Program-made: the position numbers and the translations under genes
DNA from: Drosophila persimilis
Taxonomy: Eukaryota; Arthropoda; Insecta; Diptera; Drosophilidae
Length of the DNA: 64,000 bases
Assembly (NCBI RefSeq): GCF_003286085.1
Contig: NW_020825317.1
Span: 3,472,001-3,536,000 of the forward strand
Direction: 5' to 3'
Notes under the pieces: generated by a model
What the model saw: only the letters and a program-made list of their open reading frames with translations
Told to the model about the DNA's origin: nothing
Databases searched by the model: none
Part shown: positions 44,742 to 57,510 of the stretch, one piece after another
Position numbering within the stretch: the stretch's first letter is position 1
Layout of the letters: each line of letters begins with the position of its first letter

Positions 44742-47629
44742 TAGAGGACGTACAAAAAATGTCAAATAAATAATGCATTAAAAGTCATTGCGCTGATGAT
44801 TTATGCAGGACACAAAAAACCACAGGCATAGTGAAAAACAGTACATAAACCTACACAATGGCGAGCAGTGAAAATGGGAGGTACGAACAGCAGCAGCATC
44901 ACTTGCAACAAGCAACTTGCAACATGATGTTGAGCAGCAAGCTCAAGTGGCAGGCCAGGTCAGGGGCCGGGGCCCCGGACTAAGGTTCAAGAGTTTCACA
45001 GACTTGGACTTGAACTGGAATTGGGATCGGGATGGGACGGCATCACTTCCATCAGTTGTTCTCCGTTGCATTTGTAAATTTTTTATGAGGCATGTACCAC
45101 ACCTTGCCACAAGGCGACCACATATGAGCAAAAGTTGCCGGGCTGGGCTCTTGGAGTGGTTCCGGGGCGGGCTGGCACCCACAATTAAATCAAATTACCT
45201 CGAGTGCACTTGGTGCTTTTTCACAGTCAGAACTCGGCACGGGACTAGGGCCTCTGTCTCAGGTTCAGGCTCAGGCTCAGGCTTAGGCTCAGTCTCAGGG
45301 CTGGGGCTCGGGCCTCAGGACTCCGGCTCAGCAATTAAGCTTTATGTCAAGTTTTTGACTTTGTTCATTATTTTCTTGGCATGTCCTCCCCCGACCTTTC
45401 TGGAGGATATTAAAGTGTGAATTGCTTCCGGGTTTCGGTCAACGAACCTCCCAACCTTAAAGAACTCTAACCACTTCCCCACGGAAGCTAATCAAACGGG
45501 AAGACTGCGTTTATTCGATTGGAGGATGGCAACATATGCGCCGAAACAAAGACTGGAATGCAGCGAATGAAGTGTATCGGGTCGATTCTTTAATTGAAAT
45601 CGCAGCCCAGCAACGCAGACAATGCAGGAGTAGTACCAGCAGTACCAGGAGTAGCATCAAAAAATGCGCAAAAAAGGCGACCGATTCAAGAGCACACGCG
45701 AGGGAATCGAGTTGACATATTCATATAGCGTCAGCAGGGGTGGACGGGATGCAGGGATGCAGGGATGAACAAAGGCGAACAATATGCGACGCTGATGACA
45801 GACGGAGCGAAGACCAGGAACAAGAGAGCATCCCAGCGATGAGCCATGAGCCGTGGAGCCTGCGAGTTGTGAAGGAAACAACGATGAAAGAAGCATTACG
45901 GCAGCTGAATATGCTCCCTGAAGCCCCCAGGGGACACGACACACTGGAAGAGCGACAGAAAGCGAGGAAGGCATATCAGGGCTGGACGGACAGGATACGG
46001 ACACTCACTCAGAAGCTCAGGGCTCAGGGCACAGGACTCAGAACTCGGAACTCAGGCAGCACTCGCTATCTCCCACCCTCGCCTTTGCACCAGCATGTGG
46101 CTATGAAAACCTCAAAATGTGAAAACCGAAATTAAATTTACATCAAAAGGAGAGAAAAAGGACAGCCAGCAGGAGGGGGTGGCGGTGCCAGCATGTGAGG
46201 GTCGAGGGTAGAGTCTGGGCCATTAGTCCTTCGGCTTTTGGGGTGGTACGCTTACGCTCCAGGGTGTTTCCATTGTAATTTTATTAGGTGAGAAATGCTA
46301 GCGCAAAGCCACGCAAGGGGCGTGCAACACGGGGAGTCACCCACGCAAGGGGGGGACATGCAACAGTCCCGCAAATAAATAAGCAAAATATGGTCCGTCG
46401 CGGCGGCCCCCACTGCGTATGCGTATGGGTTTCCGTTTCCGCTTGCCGCTGGTGCGTTCCACTCCATGCCACTTCGTTCTCCCTCCACCGCTCCCATTCC
46501 ACATCGTTTGTTGCGGCCCTGGGAGAGAAGGGAGGCACACACTAAATTAGTTTTGACACGTAAGTGCGTTTAGCAGCCAAAAGAGAGAGACCGAGAGAAA
46601 GACACGGAGTTTTATGCCTCAAACCCTGCTGGGTGCCAGTGCTGCCTCCCGCTTTGTAACCGTCTTGGCCCTCCATGAAGGTGGGGATGGGGATGGGGTT
46701 GGGGATGGAAGGAATGGCATTCCTAACATTTTGTAGCATAATTCTGGCCTGTCACTCCGCTCCACTGAAATATGCAAATAAATTACACAAAACACCAGCA
46801 GCGACCGACGGGCGACGAGTGCACACACAATTTATGGAGCCCCGAGAAACCAGATTCTATGCAATTAACCTGAAATTAAATGATTGTTAGTATTACTGTT
46901 GGATGGAATGTACTTTTGGGGAGCATTAATTAGGCGAACTCTGCTTTGATACCAAGGTGTGCTCCATGCTAATTTGATAGTATGATATAATTTCCTTAAA
47001 AGGGGTCTTTGAGTTTTTTGCGGTTGGAAATCTTTTGCTCTTCTTTGCTCTTTTGATATTCCGATATAAGATCTAGTAACAATAAAATAATAATACCCTA
47101 CATAGTATAAGGTTGTCTCAAGATGGTTACCCTAAGAGGTTCCAGGAGCTACGATAAATAAACACCGAGAAGTAATTGGTATGTTCTAGATTTGGCAGTG
47201 ATTTTTTTCTTAGTGTGGGACAAAAATTAGGTAGTAGGTCGTAATGAGGTCTTTGCACATTTTCATAAATTTCGGCATTTGCAGCGCCGCTATCCTAAAC
47301 AACTAATGGGATGAAAAGATAGTTCTATTACTTTCATACGATATTTATGTGTGTCGATAGAAAATATAACGAGCCAAAGTTTCTGGAAGTTTTCTACAAT
47401 TTTTGAAGTTTCTTTAACTTTGACATTTTTGTTTACTTTTTTTTAGAAAGTAGATTTGAGTTCTTTAGTTTCATTAATTACCAATAGAAAAAGATACTTG
47501 CTATTGAAATGGTTCAAAGAAAGGTACGAAGGTACGAATTGTTTTAGTTAACCAACCCGCTTTTATACTACACTAGGCAATGACTCTTTTTCAAAGTTTC
47601 GAAATTATACGTGCTGAAAAATTTGAGAT
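43394..47629. other. noncoding with several microsatellites
   Basis: No gene was recognised in 4.2 kb. Tandem repeats present: (GA)n at about 43896-43912, (CTC)n at 44010-44030, a long (AG)n at about 44696-44738, and GGCTCA-type repeats at 45255-45315. Longer frames run through these repeats and give low-complexity products. Confidence 0.5.
44696..44738. repeat. (AG)n microsatellite
   Basis: An uninterrupted run of about 20 AG units, the longest dinucleotide array of the window. Confidence 0.9.
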
Positions 47630-47637
47630 ATGTACAT

Positions 47638-50600
47638 TAGGGCTGCGCTTATCTGTATGGGCGAAAAAATGTCTAAAAAATGGTATAAAACGATAAAATA
47701 TAAAGTTTTATCCCGACAACGTTTAGAGGTGCCGACTTGAGGTCAAAGTTGAATAGTACGTACGATATTTTTTTATTTATAAAATTAAATTAAATTAAAA
47801 AATTATCTGTTATTAATGGTACTTAATTACAAAAGGCGGAAAAAAGAGAAGTTAAAAGTTAGCTAAATTTAAGTGATTATAAATATTGCATGCAATTAGT
47901 TTAAGAGGCTGTTCAGGGGATAGGGTATGACAGAGGGAGCTGTAATTGTGGCATAAAACACAAAAAGATTCCTGTTCGGTATAATTAGACCTATACATGG
48001 GTAAACGGATAGGCCTAAAAGGACGGGTAGGTCTAGATGGGTCGGCCAAGTCAATCTGACCCAAGAGAGTTTGGCAGTCAACAATCCCGAGAAGGAGATT
48101 TGTGCACGAACATTACGCCATTGCATATTCTGAGATGGTGCAACGACGGCAGGTCAATAAGATTTAGCCTAGACCGGTAGGGGGCAAGATTCTACCCGAG
48201 TCCCAGTTAAAGTTACAAAAGGCAAAAATTAAAAATTGCTTTCGCACGGATTTTTAAAACAACCTGCTGCTCTTTATACTGTGGGCTCCACACACAAGAA
48301 CAATACTCCAATATAGGACGTACTAACGAGATATACACTAAAACACCCTTAGCCTTATTTACAGTTGCAGCTTACAGATCAAAAAGGACTCCGAGGTCAT
48401 TTGATTTCCTAGAACATATGAGACAAAATGTGGAGTTTGCATTTGGAAAGGTTCAGAAAAAGAAGGTTAGTTGAACACCACAATAGTAGTTCACTTAGAT
48501 CCAGTTGAAGGCGTGTGTGCAAATACCAATCAGAGTAAGACAGACAGATTTTAACATCATTAGCATACATTAGTGTAGCAGAGTATGTTATAACTTGAGG
48601 AAGGTCATTCACAAGTAAAATAAACAGAAGCGAGCCCAGATGACTTCCCTGTGGCACACATGAAGTAACATTAACAGTATTTGACAACACGTTAGGAAAC
48701 AAAACACGTTGAGAGATACGGTTAGAGAGATAGGACTAAATCCAATCTAGAAGATTCGTTTGGAACCCTAATAAAGAGAGCTTGTGAATAAGCAGAGCAT
48801 CATTCACAGAATCGAATGCCTTGCTGAAGTCCGTAAAAACTACATCCGTCTGCAAACCAATTTGAAAACCACGGTTGATTAGGTTAGAAAACTCAAGAAG
48901 GTTAGTCGATGTTGAACGATGTCAGAAAAAACCATGTTGCGACGGAAATATCAAGCTGCAACAAAGATGTTGCAGTTGCCGGGTGACCAGGAACTCAAGA
49001 ATCTTCGGGATGGCGGAAAGATTCGCGATACCACGATAGTTTTCAATATTTGATCTTGAACCTTTTTTGTGAAGCGGAATGATGTGGGACTCATTCTAAA
49101 TTACTGGGAGACAAGACTGTTCCAAAGAGAGGTTGAAGAGAAAGGTCAAGGGTTTGCAAAGGGACTGGGCACAGTGTTTTAAAATGCAACTTGGTACCTT
49201 ATCTGAACCCGCAGAAAACGATATGTCCATAGATGACAAACCTTCCAGAGCAACGCTTTCCTCGAAAAAGGGCAGAAAAATACTGTTGGCATGAGGTAGC
49301 TGGTACGGATACGGAGTGGATGCGTTGTAAATATGAGACGAGTACGTTGTTTGGAAAAAGGTAGCGAATAAATTTGCAATACCAACAGCAGAAGCTTCTG
49401 TTTTGTTCTGGTAATGAAGGGACGAAGGAAAATCGTTTGACTTACGCTTAGAGTTAACGAACGAAAAGAATTTTTAAGGATCACTACGAAAGTTACTACT
49501 ACATTGTGAAAGGTAATGATAATAACACGCGAGCGGAGGAGTATAGAGCTAAGGCCGACCAAACAACACGCGAGAGATGTAGATCTAAATCGATAAAGTT
49601 TGTTTTGCGAAAACACTTTATGTGGCAAGGAGCCATGGAACTGTCAGCACCACCAGATCGGGTACACTCAAGGGATATCGACAAAGTTGGATGGTAAGGA
49701 TCTTCAGGGAATGATATTGGGCTTGCTCTGGATACCGTAGCAAGAGAAGCATCGTTAACAAACATGAGGTCAAGAAGTCTGTCCCTAATGTTAAAGTCAT
49801 TGTGGCAATTGGAAATCAACAGGTTGGCGTCATCGCAAGGCAGCCAAGAGAGAAATGGGAGGTTAAAGTCCTCCATGACAATAATTCGATCATTCCACCC
49901 TAATGCAGATACGACAGTATTAATTGCTGAGAGGTGGTATAAGTAAATCTCAGCATAAGACCTGGGAGGAATGTAGGAGCAGGTTAAATAGAAAAATGCC
50001 GAGCCAGCACGAACTTTGACTGCAACAAATTGAATTCCATGGATGTTATTAAATGGGAATAACTCAGATGAGAAAACAGATTTGACTGCAATCAGGACCC
50101 ACCTGCAAAAGATGGGCGGTGTATTCTATAAATAGTGTAACTATCAATGAAAATTTCATGATCATTGATAGAAGAGTTAAGCCAGGTTTCGGTAAAAGCG
50201 ATGGCATCGAAATCAAAAGACGGACTATTTGTATGAATTTTATGCAATTTGCCCAACAAACTGCGAACGTTCTCATAGTGAATAGAAAAATGGTACATCA
50301 GTTTTTTGGAGCAGCAGGTTCCGTAATTCTGGGACTCGACTTCGAAATTTTTGTCACAACTATATCATCAGGCGAAGCGTTAAGTTTAGAGGAAAGGTGT
50401 TGTTAAACAACCTCCGTTGTAGCCTCAGGAATAAGACGAGAAACAAATATTGCTTTCCGAGGGACCACTGCTCTAAGTTGAAGTCCCAAGCGAGATCGAG
50501 ATGGTGGAGCCACTCCTAAAAGAGATATCGGTCCTGGGGCAGAAGAATTGGCAGCAACGGCTGGAGCAGGAATTGGCAAGACATCACCAGCAACCAACCA

Positions 50601-50840
50601 ACCAGCAACCATGCCATTGCCATTTGGCCAATGGTTCCTGTGGCAGCTTTACAAAGTTTTCGATCTTTTGGATTTTGTTCCTGCTTTAGAATATTAAAAT
50701 ATAGTCCAGTCCCCAAAATTTTAGCTCGATTTGTTATTATTTAAGCCAACAAGAAATGGTTAACAGTTAATAGTTACCCTAAATGCTTTCGGAATGAAAA
50801 TGCTTTGAAAATTACACTTTTATAATTAAGCGCAACCCTA
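47638..50840. mobile_element. hAT-type element interrupted by a retrotransposon
   Basis: The inverted termini are TAGGGCTGCGCTTA (47638-47651) and, inverted at 50827-50840, TAGGGTTGCGCTTA: 13 of 14 identical, beginning TAGGG as in many hAT elements. The flanking 8 bases are ATGTACAT (47630-47637) and ATATACAT (50841-50848), seven of eight identical, and fit the hAT preference nTnnnnAn. No hAT transposase was recognised in the remaining arms, so the host element was nonautonomous. Nearly all of the interior is a minus-strand non-LTR retrotransposon, inserted later or captured. Confidence 0.7.
47860..50720 (-). mobile_element. CR1/jockey-type non-LTR retrotransposon, degenerate
   Basis: The minus strand reads in order a possible ORF1 end (KAIFVSRLIPEATTEVV, about 50403-50460); endonuclease N-terminus (SIHYENVRSLLGKLHKI, AFTETWLNSSINDHEIF, about 50100-50300); endonuclease C-terminus (EDFNLPFLSWLPCDDANLL, NIRDRLLDLMFVNDAS, 49700-49876); reverse transcriptase (VPQGSHLGSLLFILLVNDLP, LMYANDVKICLSY with Asp changed to Asn in the YADD box, about 48540-48665); RT thumb (VYISLVRPILEYCSCVWSP, about 48285-48345); and the C-terminal region to about 47860. 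A TTTAA-type repeat near 47775-47800 may be the 3' tail. Several frameshifts make it inactive. Confidence 0.8.
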
Positions 50841-50848
50841 ATATACAT

Positions 50849-53800
50849 AGTACCAAATAAAAAACTTTCATTATGTCGCACAGTGTAATTATACATATAC
50901 CCAAAAGATACTCCAAATTATGCATCATGATGTAGCAATACAAATCAGGTAAGCAACATCTTTGGAACCAATGAATATCCTTGACTTGTGGCATGAATAA
51001 ACGGCAGATTTGGATGCGTTTACAATACATCTGGCAATATCCTCTCTGGTGTTCATTGTCTGTATTCCTTTCTGATCTTTTCCTCTCATCTGATTGTTTT
51101 GCTGTTCGAAATATCTTGGGTTGGCTGTTTTTGTTGACTCTCAATGGAGTTCGTGGTGCCCGCTTCATATGCTATTCTGCTGGGCTGGAAATCTGGAACC
51201 TCGGAAAATATTTGCCTGTCTTCTGCACCTTAATTTCTTTGCCATTGCCATGCTGGGAGGATTCGTTTTCTGTGGTCCTCTCCTGCTCCAACATTCTTTG
51301 CCACTCTGCCACTGTGCCTGGCAATGCTCCACCATGTCTCTGTTACAGCTTCCTTTCCATACACAAGGCTGCAATACCCACAACTAGCCATGGCATTCCA
51401 TCAGCAGTTTTACACTTGCAGGCTCCGGTCCCCCAGCTACGACTAATCTTCTGTACGTGTGCGAGGCCTTGCCACTGAGCTCAGCATTCCGTAGTCACGC
51501 ACCCTTACAGTCAGAGTCAGTCAGAGCCAGTCAGAGCCAGTCAGAGCCAGTCACAGCCATAGAGAGAAGGATCAGCAGAATTGTGAACTATTAACATTTA
51601 AACTCGGTTCTGGGCCGCCCAGAGCCAGTGTTTATGTCCAGACTCCTTCTGTCCATGCCCATGGCCCCATTCAAGAAGAAAGCTGCAATGACAAATGGCA
51701 CTGACCCATTCCCATTCTGCCATTCTGTAGCCGCAGCCAAAAAAAGAAAAAAAAACTCAATCGGAAGAGAGCTCTGTGCAGGGAGGAGTTATCTGGAGAA
51801 TTCCAGCGTTGATTAGTGATATTTATAAATTATTCCAGCGCCCCAGACAGTCAGGTCAGATAAGAGTGGTCCTCCTGGAGGTTGCTACATATCGAAGTAT
51901 GATCCTTTTCCTGATAATTGCACAAAACACAATTATAATGGGAACAGGAGTCGGAGGACGGAGGGATGGCCGCAATACGAGCGTCCTCGTCAGGCGGCAG
52001 ACAAAGGGAATGCTCTGCTGACGCCAGTCGGAGTTCCACTCCCACTCTCAGTCCCACTCTATGTCCTTATCCGTATCCCTGTCCCAGTTCCAATTCTCAT
52101 CCTGGTCGAGGCCAGCTGCGTCATTCAGTCGTTGACTCCTCGGCGAGCGGTAGCTAAAAAGAGAGCGACTGCGTCGCCATGCTGATTACCAGGCCAACCC
52201 CAGGGCCGGACCCATCCTTCTGGTCCATCCTCCTCCAGTGTTTACCCATTTCATCAGCATCAGCAGCATCGTCCCCACGCCTGGATGCACTCTCTTCCAT
52301 CCATCCATCCATCCATCCACCCATCCATCCTCCTACTCGCCCGCCCGTCGTTTGTTGGCGCCACTTTGTCGCGACGCTTTTTATAATTGAAGCAAATTGT
52401 TGGTTGAGTTGGCATCCACACAGCTTCTCCTCATTCTCATCATCTCATCGTCATTCGTTGTTGGTGGTTGTGGTGGTGGTGGTGACGGCACTGCTGCTGT
52501 TATTGTCCTGCATTCTGTTGAATGCCTTCTACTCCATCTCCATCTCCATTTCCATTTCCAGCTTCAAGCCTCAAGCAGAGAGCAGTCGAGCATCCCTTCT
52601 CCTGTTTGCTTCCCATTGTCGCATTCCAATTACGAAACAATCATGATGAGCTTTAGATATTTGCCACAGCAATACACAATCCTAGTACAATAATAACTAG
52701 TTAGCGCAGCGCTGACTCAATGACTGACTAACCTAACTATAAATAGATAAAATAATGAGTTAGGTGTTTATGTCTTCTCTTGTATAAAAAGATAATCAAA
52801 TGAATTTTAATGTGTTCCTAAATACTCTGAAGAGATTCATGGCAGTACTGGATGTAGTTAAAGCATTGATCTGATCAAACCTCCTTAAAATACTCCAGGA
52901 ACTTGAAATACACTGATCATTCTGCATTCAACCGATTCAAAGACAAGTCCAAATTCAGCTTTTGCGAACAGTAAGCCAATCCCGAGGCCAGACTTTTAAT
53001 CAGCTCTGACAGCACCTCCAGGTGAGCGATGTGAAGATGTCAAATCCTATCCAATCCTATTTGAGCGCCTGCAGGACAGAATCGCCATCGCCATATGCCT
53101 CTGTGGGGTGGTTAAACGAGCTAATTGAAATGCAACTCGGAGGCTTAGGTGCTGCCACCTCCTCCTCGGGGTAGACTGTGGACTATTGAGGTGTGATGGT
53201 TGCCAATGAGAGGCTTGAGCTTGCGGTTATATCAACAAGGATACGTCGCCTAAGATGGTGTGCCGACCCCAATCGCGTCCTAAGTTTGATATAGTGTCAC
53301 CTTCAGGCTGACAGTCGTTCAGTCGCCACAAAGCCGCCGCCGCCCCCGTCACGGACCCTATGCAATTCTGTCTTTCCCAACTCCAACCCCTACCCCAAGC
53401 TCATTCCAATTTATCTTCATCACCGGTCATATACATATATGTATGTATGGTCCATCATATGGTAAAGCTTGGTTTATATACGGGAATGGCAGTACAGCTT
53501 CCCCTAGAGATGCCGAAGATTGGAATGCTCTCACCGATTCAACGGTAAAAACACATATCGATAACGTTATAGCAATTCTTGGTAAAAATACTACATAGAA
53601 TCACTCGTGGCGAATGGTCTGTGGTTATCTCATTCGTATCGATTGATGTCTGCTTGCTTATGGGAACGTTTTACAGCGAATTAATGTCATTCGATGAGTG
53701 CTATTGGATCCGTGGTATTCTTTAAGAAAAGTTGTTTAGTCGTAAGCGTTGCCGGAGTCAAATCTAGGCAAAGACAAAAAAAAAAAAGATAAAGAAGTTT

Positions 53801-55250
53801 AGATATCTGAAGAAATATTTAAAAAGACATTTATTTAGACATCACTAAGACATCATTTAATAGGATTCCCAATCCTTTCTTCACCTTAAACTTGCTGTAG
53901 AACTCTATCTGACCTTTTGGAAGTGTATTACAAGGGTCTTGGACGTACTCTTTACTACTCCCTCTCTTTGGGTTTGTGTATCCCAACTGCCATTAGTATT
54001 GGTAAGGCATATGGGTGTGTCTGTGTGTAGGTATGTGGTTCGGTGAGACAGAGTGCGGGTCACTGATTGTTGCAACACCAACTGGTATTTAAAGGATCCA
54101 AACAGGATACGGCGAGCAGTCCCTCCAGTAGCCCAGCTCTATCCCGCACCCATCCTCCCCAGTGCAACGGAAGTCAGTGCTTTTGAGGTTTAGTCACGCT
54201 TATGTCCTTAGCCCATACGTCGCATGTCGCACAACGTGTCCGGGGACTCCTCCACATGTGTGATAATACCTGTTTGGACTGTTGCCACTCGCTTCGAGCC
54301 AGGGAGCAGGGACCGGCCTGGCGTGGCCTGGCCTGGGAAGCGCTGTGCGTTGTTTTCACGCCCCTTGGCCGGGGCAAGCGAGCGTGAGCCAAGCACATTA
54401 CAATGATGCTGCACTCGCCCCCCTCCCACGCACACACATTCTACGAAGCAGCTCCTCCGAGAAGACCTCTGGTGCAACTCATTTAGTAATTTGTGTGTGT
54501 ATTCGAGCCCGGGCCGGGGAAAGGGCTTTAGAGCAGGGTTTAGTCCAGTCAACTGACTTTACTCAGCTAAATGAGATTTTGTGGTGTGTAATTTGAAAAT
54601 TTTGAAATTACCCAACACTGGCCAGTAGTCAGAGGAGGTCCTGCGAGGAGCAGGAGCTGTTTAGAGACCCATTGAGTGACTTTGCACATTAGAACTGACG
54701 AAAGGCTGGTGGAATTTGTATGCCAATGGAAACATAGTCATACCCATGCTTACTTCGTATACCACATTATCGCTGGATTACCCTTTAAAGCTTGCACAAA
54801 TTTTAAGTTAATCCAATTCAATGCCAAACTGAATTATAATTCCAGGCATTAGGCAACGGAAAGAACCCAAGCCGGTTGACTGAAGCGGGTCCGGTGCCCG
54901 GGCCCCGGACCCCGGGCCCCATAATGCAAAGCACAAAATCCAATTTTTGTGATTTCTCGCACCTCATCGCTGGGACTAAACAAACTTGGCTCGATGAAAA
55001 TGGCGTCTCGCCCCCTTTTTATTTATTTAGAGGATAACTTTGCACCGTGCAACCACTCTGCAACAACGCCACACCGCCCCAGGGCCATATTGTTTTACAT
55101 CGTTTTGGGTAAACGGATTGGGCGGGTTTCGGAGCCCGCGGCAAGTCATATTTGGGTGCGGTGCCAATCCTCACTTCACTCTGTGGCTTGTTGTTTACCC
55201 TTACAATTATACAGAAAAGTTTTTACAAAAGTCAGCAGCAGCATTCAGCA
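50849..55250. other. noncoding with short tandem repeats
   Basis: No gene was recognised in 4.4 kb. Short tandem repeats: CAGTCAGAGC units at 51510-51560, (CCAT)n at about 52296-52332, and CATCTC/CATTTC units at 52530-52560. A GC-rich inverted segment lies at 54896-54920 (CCCGGGCCCC and its near-mirror CCCCGGGCCCC). Confidence 0.5.
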
Positions 55251-55253
55251 TGA

Positions 55254-55920
55254 CTATTTTGAGTGCAGAATGTTGGAAACGCTACAATTGATTTGGCGAA
55301 AGTCATTGACTAATATTACGAGATCCCGACTTTGTTCTTTATTGCTGGTATGTAACTTGTGTTCCACCATTAGGGCTACACATCGCTCCGCAATATCGTT
55401 CGCTAGTACTTTGCTACAAGCTACCGCTTCGTTAAGGTTATTAGCTTTATTGCTAAGCCCGATTTCTACGTCTTTTTTAGAAAATACCGATGACATTTCA
55501 GTTCGCTTGACGTAATAGTACGTGTTGCTGTTTAAAGTTTTTTTCAAGAATGCAGTTTTAGCATAAGTGTCAGAGACTTCGGAAAAATGCATGCACAGTA
55601 TAGTGACAGAGTTGTAGATGAAAAGGAAAATACTGCCTAGATGGTCGGGACAGCACAGCAATTTTAAGAAGACTGATAAAGGCAGTAGATTCCACCTTAC
55701 CAGAGGGCAGTGTGCAGCAGCTGATATCGTTTGCCACTCCAAGGGCAATGAATGCTGATGGTGATACAAGTTCGGAAGCCGAATTTACAACATCGGAGAG
55801 CATGCAGCCGGAAACGTCGATAGCGTCCGTGTTCGTTGAATCCGCAAAGTCATTACCTATCCCGTCTATTCGGATCCCACCAGTAAACCGACGTCCTGCA
55901 CCACCGGATATTGCCATCAC
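55254..55920 (-). other. unidentified decayed ORF block
   Basis: Two overlapping minus-strand frames (55254-55769 and 55570-55920) have coding-like composition, for example SSVFSKKDVEIGLSNKANNL and VACSKVLANDIAERCVALM. No domain was recognised. Adjacent sequence is transposon-derived, so a decayed transposon protein is likely, but a broken host gene is not excluded. Confidence 0.3.
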
Positions 55921-56199
55921 TGGTACCAGGCCAGGCCATCACTGGTAAGTCGACTTAAAGGTGGCGCAATTTATCTTCTCTTATGCCATGGAGCCTCTTT
56001 AAAGATAAGCGTCTTCCCAACTCAATTCGATACCATTTGTTTTGCACAATTTTGGCGAGAGCATTTGGTTGTGAAGGAGTTTAAGGCTAAGAAGAATGTT
56101 AGGCTTCCCATAACGCTCTCGGATCAAAATTACCCCAATGTGCCGATTCCTCATCTTCCCGTCCTTCGTCCACACATCCAAAAAACCAACTTCTCTTTT

Positions 56200-56570
56200 A
56201 GTACTTTGTTAGAATGTTGGAGGCTTACGCATAAGCTCAGCACTCTTTTTCGACATAGTGTCACCACGTGATAGACGATCAGATCTATTAATATTATATT
56301 TATTAATAAGTGTTTCAGTGTTAGAAATGTTAATCCAGATTTCTGGAAAAGAAATTATATCAGCGTCAAAAGAAACACAATCTTTTTAGAACCTAATTAA
56401 CTTGCTGCAAAAGCCAAGCACATTCTGATGGGTTATCTTTATAGAAATGGGCGAATTTATGTTTTTGCGATAGATGATAAAGCGGACGGAGATGGTTTTG
56501 GGAGGATACGCGTACTTCAGCGTTGGTGCGTACAGGCCACAGAGGAGGGTCGAGCAAACTCTTGACATAC
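56200..56570 (-). mobile_element. non-LTR retrotransposon endonuclease fragment
   Basis: The minus strand has ITHQNVLGFCSKLIRF and, after a stop, SFDADIISFPEIWINISNTE followed by NKYNINRSDRLSRG. This fits the start of the endonuclease in CR1/jockey-type ORF2 (NVRGL-SKL, FD-I--TETWLN, Y---R-DR). The catalytic Glu of TETW reads as Glu in PEIW. It differs from the copy at 47.9-50.7 kb, so it is a separate element. Confidence 0.55.
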
Positions 56571-56904
56571 TTATCTGGTACTAGAATTTTAAAGGATCAA
56601 ATACTACGTTTTACATTCAAGTTAAATTTAGTGACTACTCGTACAAGGCTAGAGGAGTTATACATTTTAAATTCACAAGAGATGTAATCTCTAACCATAA
56701 GTCCTGACAAGTGTTGTTACATAACGGTTAACGTCCCAGCATTTAAACACAGCAGTTAAAAACAATAAAAATACGAAAAATAAAAAAAGAGAAAGGTAAT
56801 AAAAGGTGGTGTGAGGCACAGGCGGTGACTTTCATCTTGTATTACTCACTTAAACGCGCATGCACCAACACAAACGAGGAGGAAATTAAACTACAGTTAA
56901 ACGC
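56571..56904. other. AT-rich noncoding, probably transposon flank
   Basis: No motif recognised. It may include the ORF1 end of the neighbouring minus-strand element. Confidence 0.3.
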
Positions 56905-57056
56905 CTTCCACGTGCTTCCTTATCCCCTCTTTCGATCTCTCTCTCACACACACTATTCCTCGAGCAGTCCAGTGCACTGCAGTGGCGGAGTAAAGCCCTA
57001 CTGACTAAGTATCGGGCTTACTTGTAGAATCGCGGCCCTAGCTGCGACTCACAACT
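56905..57056 (-). repeat. DINE-1-like 5' fragment (minus)
   Basis: On the minus strand: GTTGTGAGTCGCAGCTAGGG with hairpin arms at 57044-57050 (GCGACTC) and 57027-57033 (GAATCGC), a worn terminal repeat (AGCCCGATACTTAGTCAGTA) and the GTGTGTGAGAGAGAGATCG block. It is truncated after about 150 bp. Confidence 0.7.
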
Positions 57057-57510
57057 GTAGCAAATTCTTAAAAACATTTTTATATATAAATAAAAATCTT
57101 ATTTTAAAAAAATCTTACCTTATTATATCTATCTCCTGTTTAAATAAAAATAAAAATTGTTTTTGGCTCGGCCTACTGAATTTTTACTCGTTTTAAAAGA
57201 TTCTTAGAAAATAGTAGGCTTGTGGTACTACTTCCTGGACTTTGTCTAGGGTCTTACTTCATTCATTCCTACAGTCTCCCCACATCGACATACATCCGTA
57301 TTGGATCGGCACAAAATTATTATTTTTTGGCTACATAAAAACAATTGTTGTTAATGTTGTAAATTAGCGTTTTAATATTCGTTGGACTCAACCGTGTCTG
57401 CGCGAAAGTTTACTATCATAATCCAATCTAATACGATCCAATCTCTGTTTTCCCCTTGTATTTCCGGCAGCTGCCAGGGAAAGCGCAAACAAGGCAACAA
57501 AGGAACGACG
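57057..57510. promoter_or_regulatory. upstream region and likely 5' UTR splice site of the PAM2/DUF4777 gene
   Basis: A polypyrimidine tract followed by GGCAG ends at 57470 (TTTTCCCCTTGTATTTCC just before it), a convincing 3' splice site 40 bases before the chosen ATG. The exon upstream is not identified. The frame stays open through this point, so an upstream coding exon is possible. No TATA box was assigned. Confidence 0.5.

Noticed and set aside
47228-47250. TTAGGTAGTAGGTCGTAA resembling the let-7 seed region
   Set aside because: Several mismatches to let-7 and no complementary arm nearby to form a precursor hairpin.
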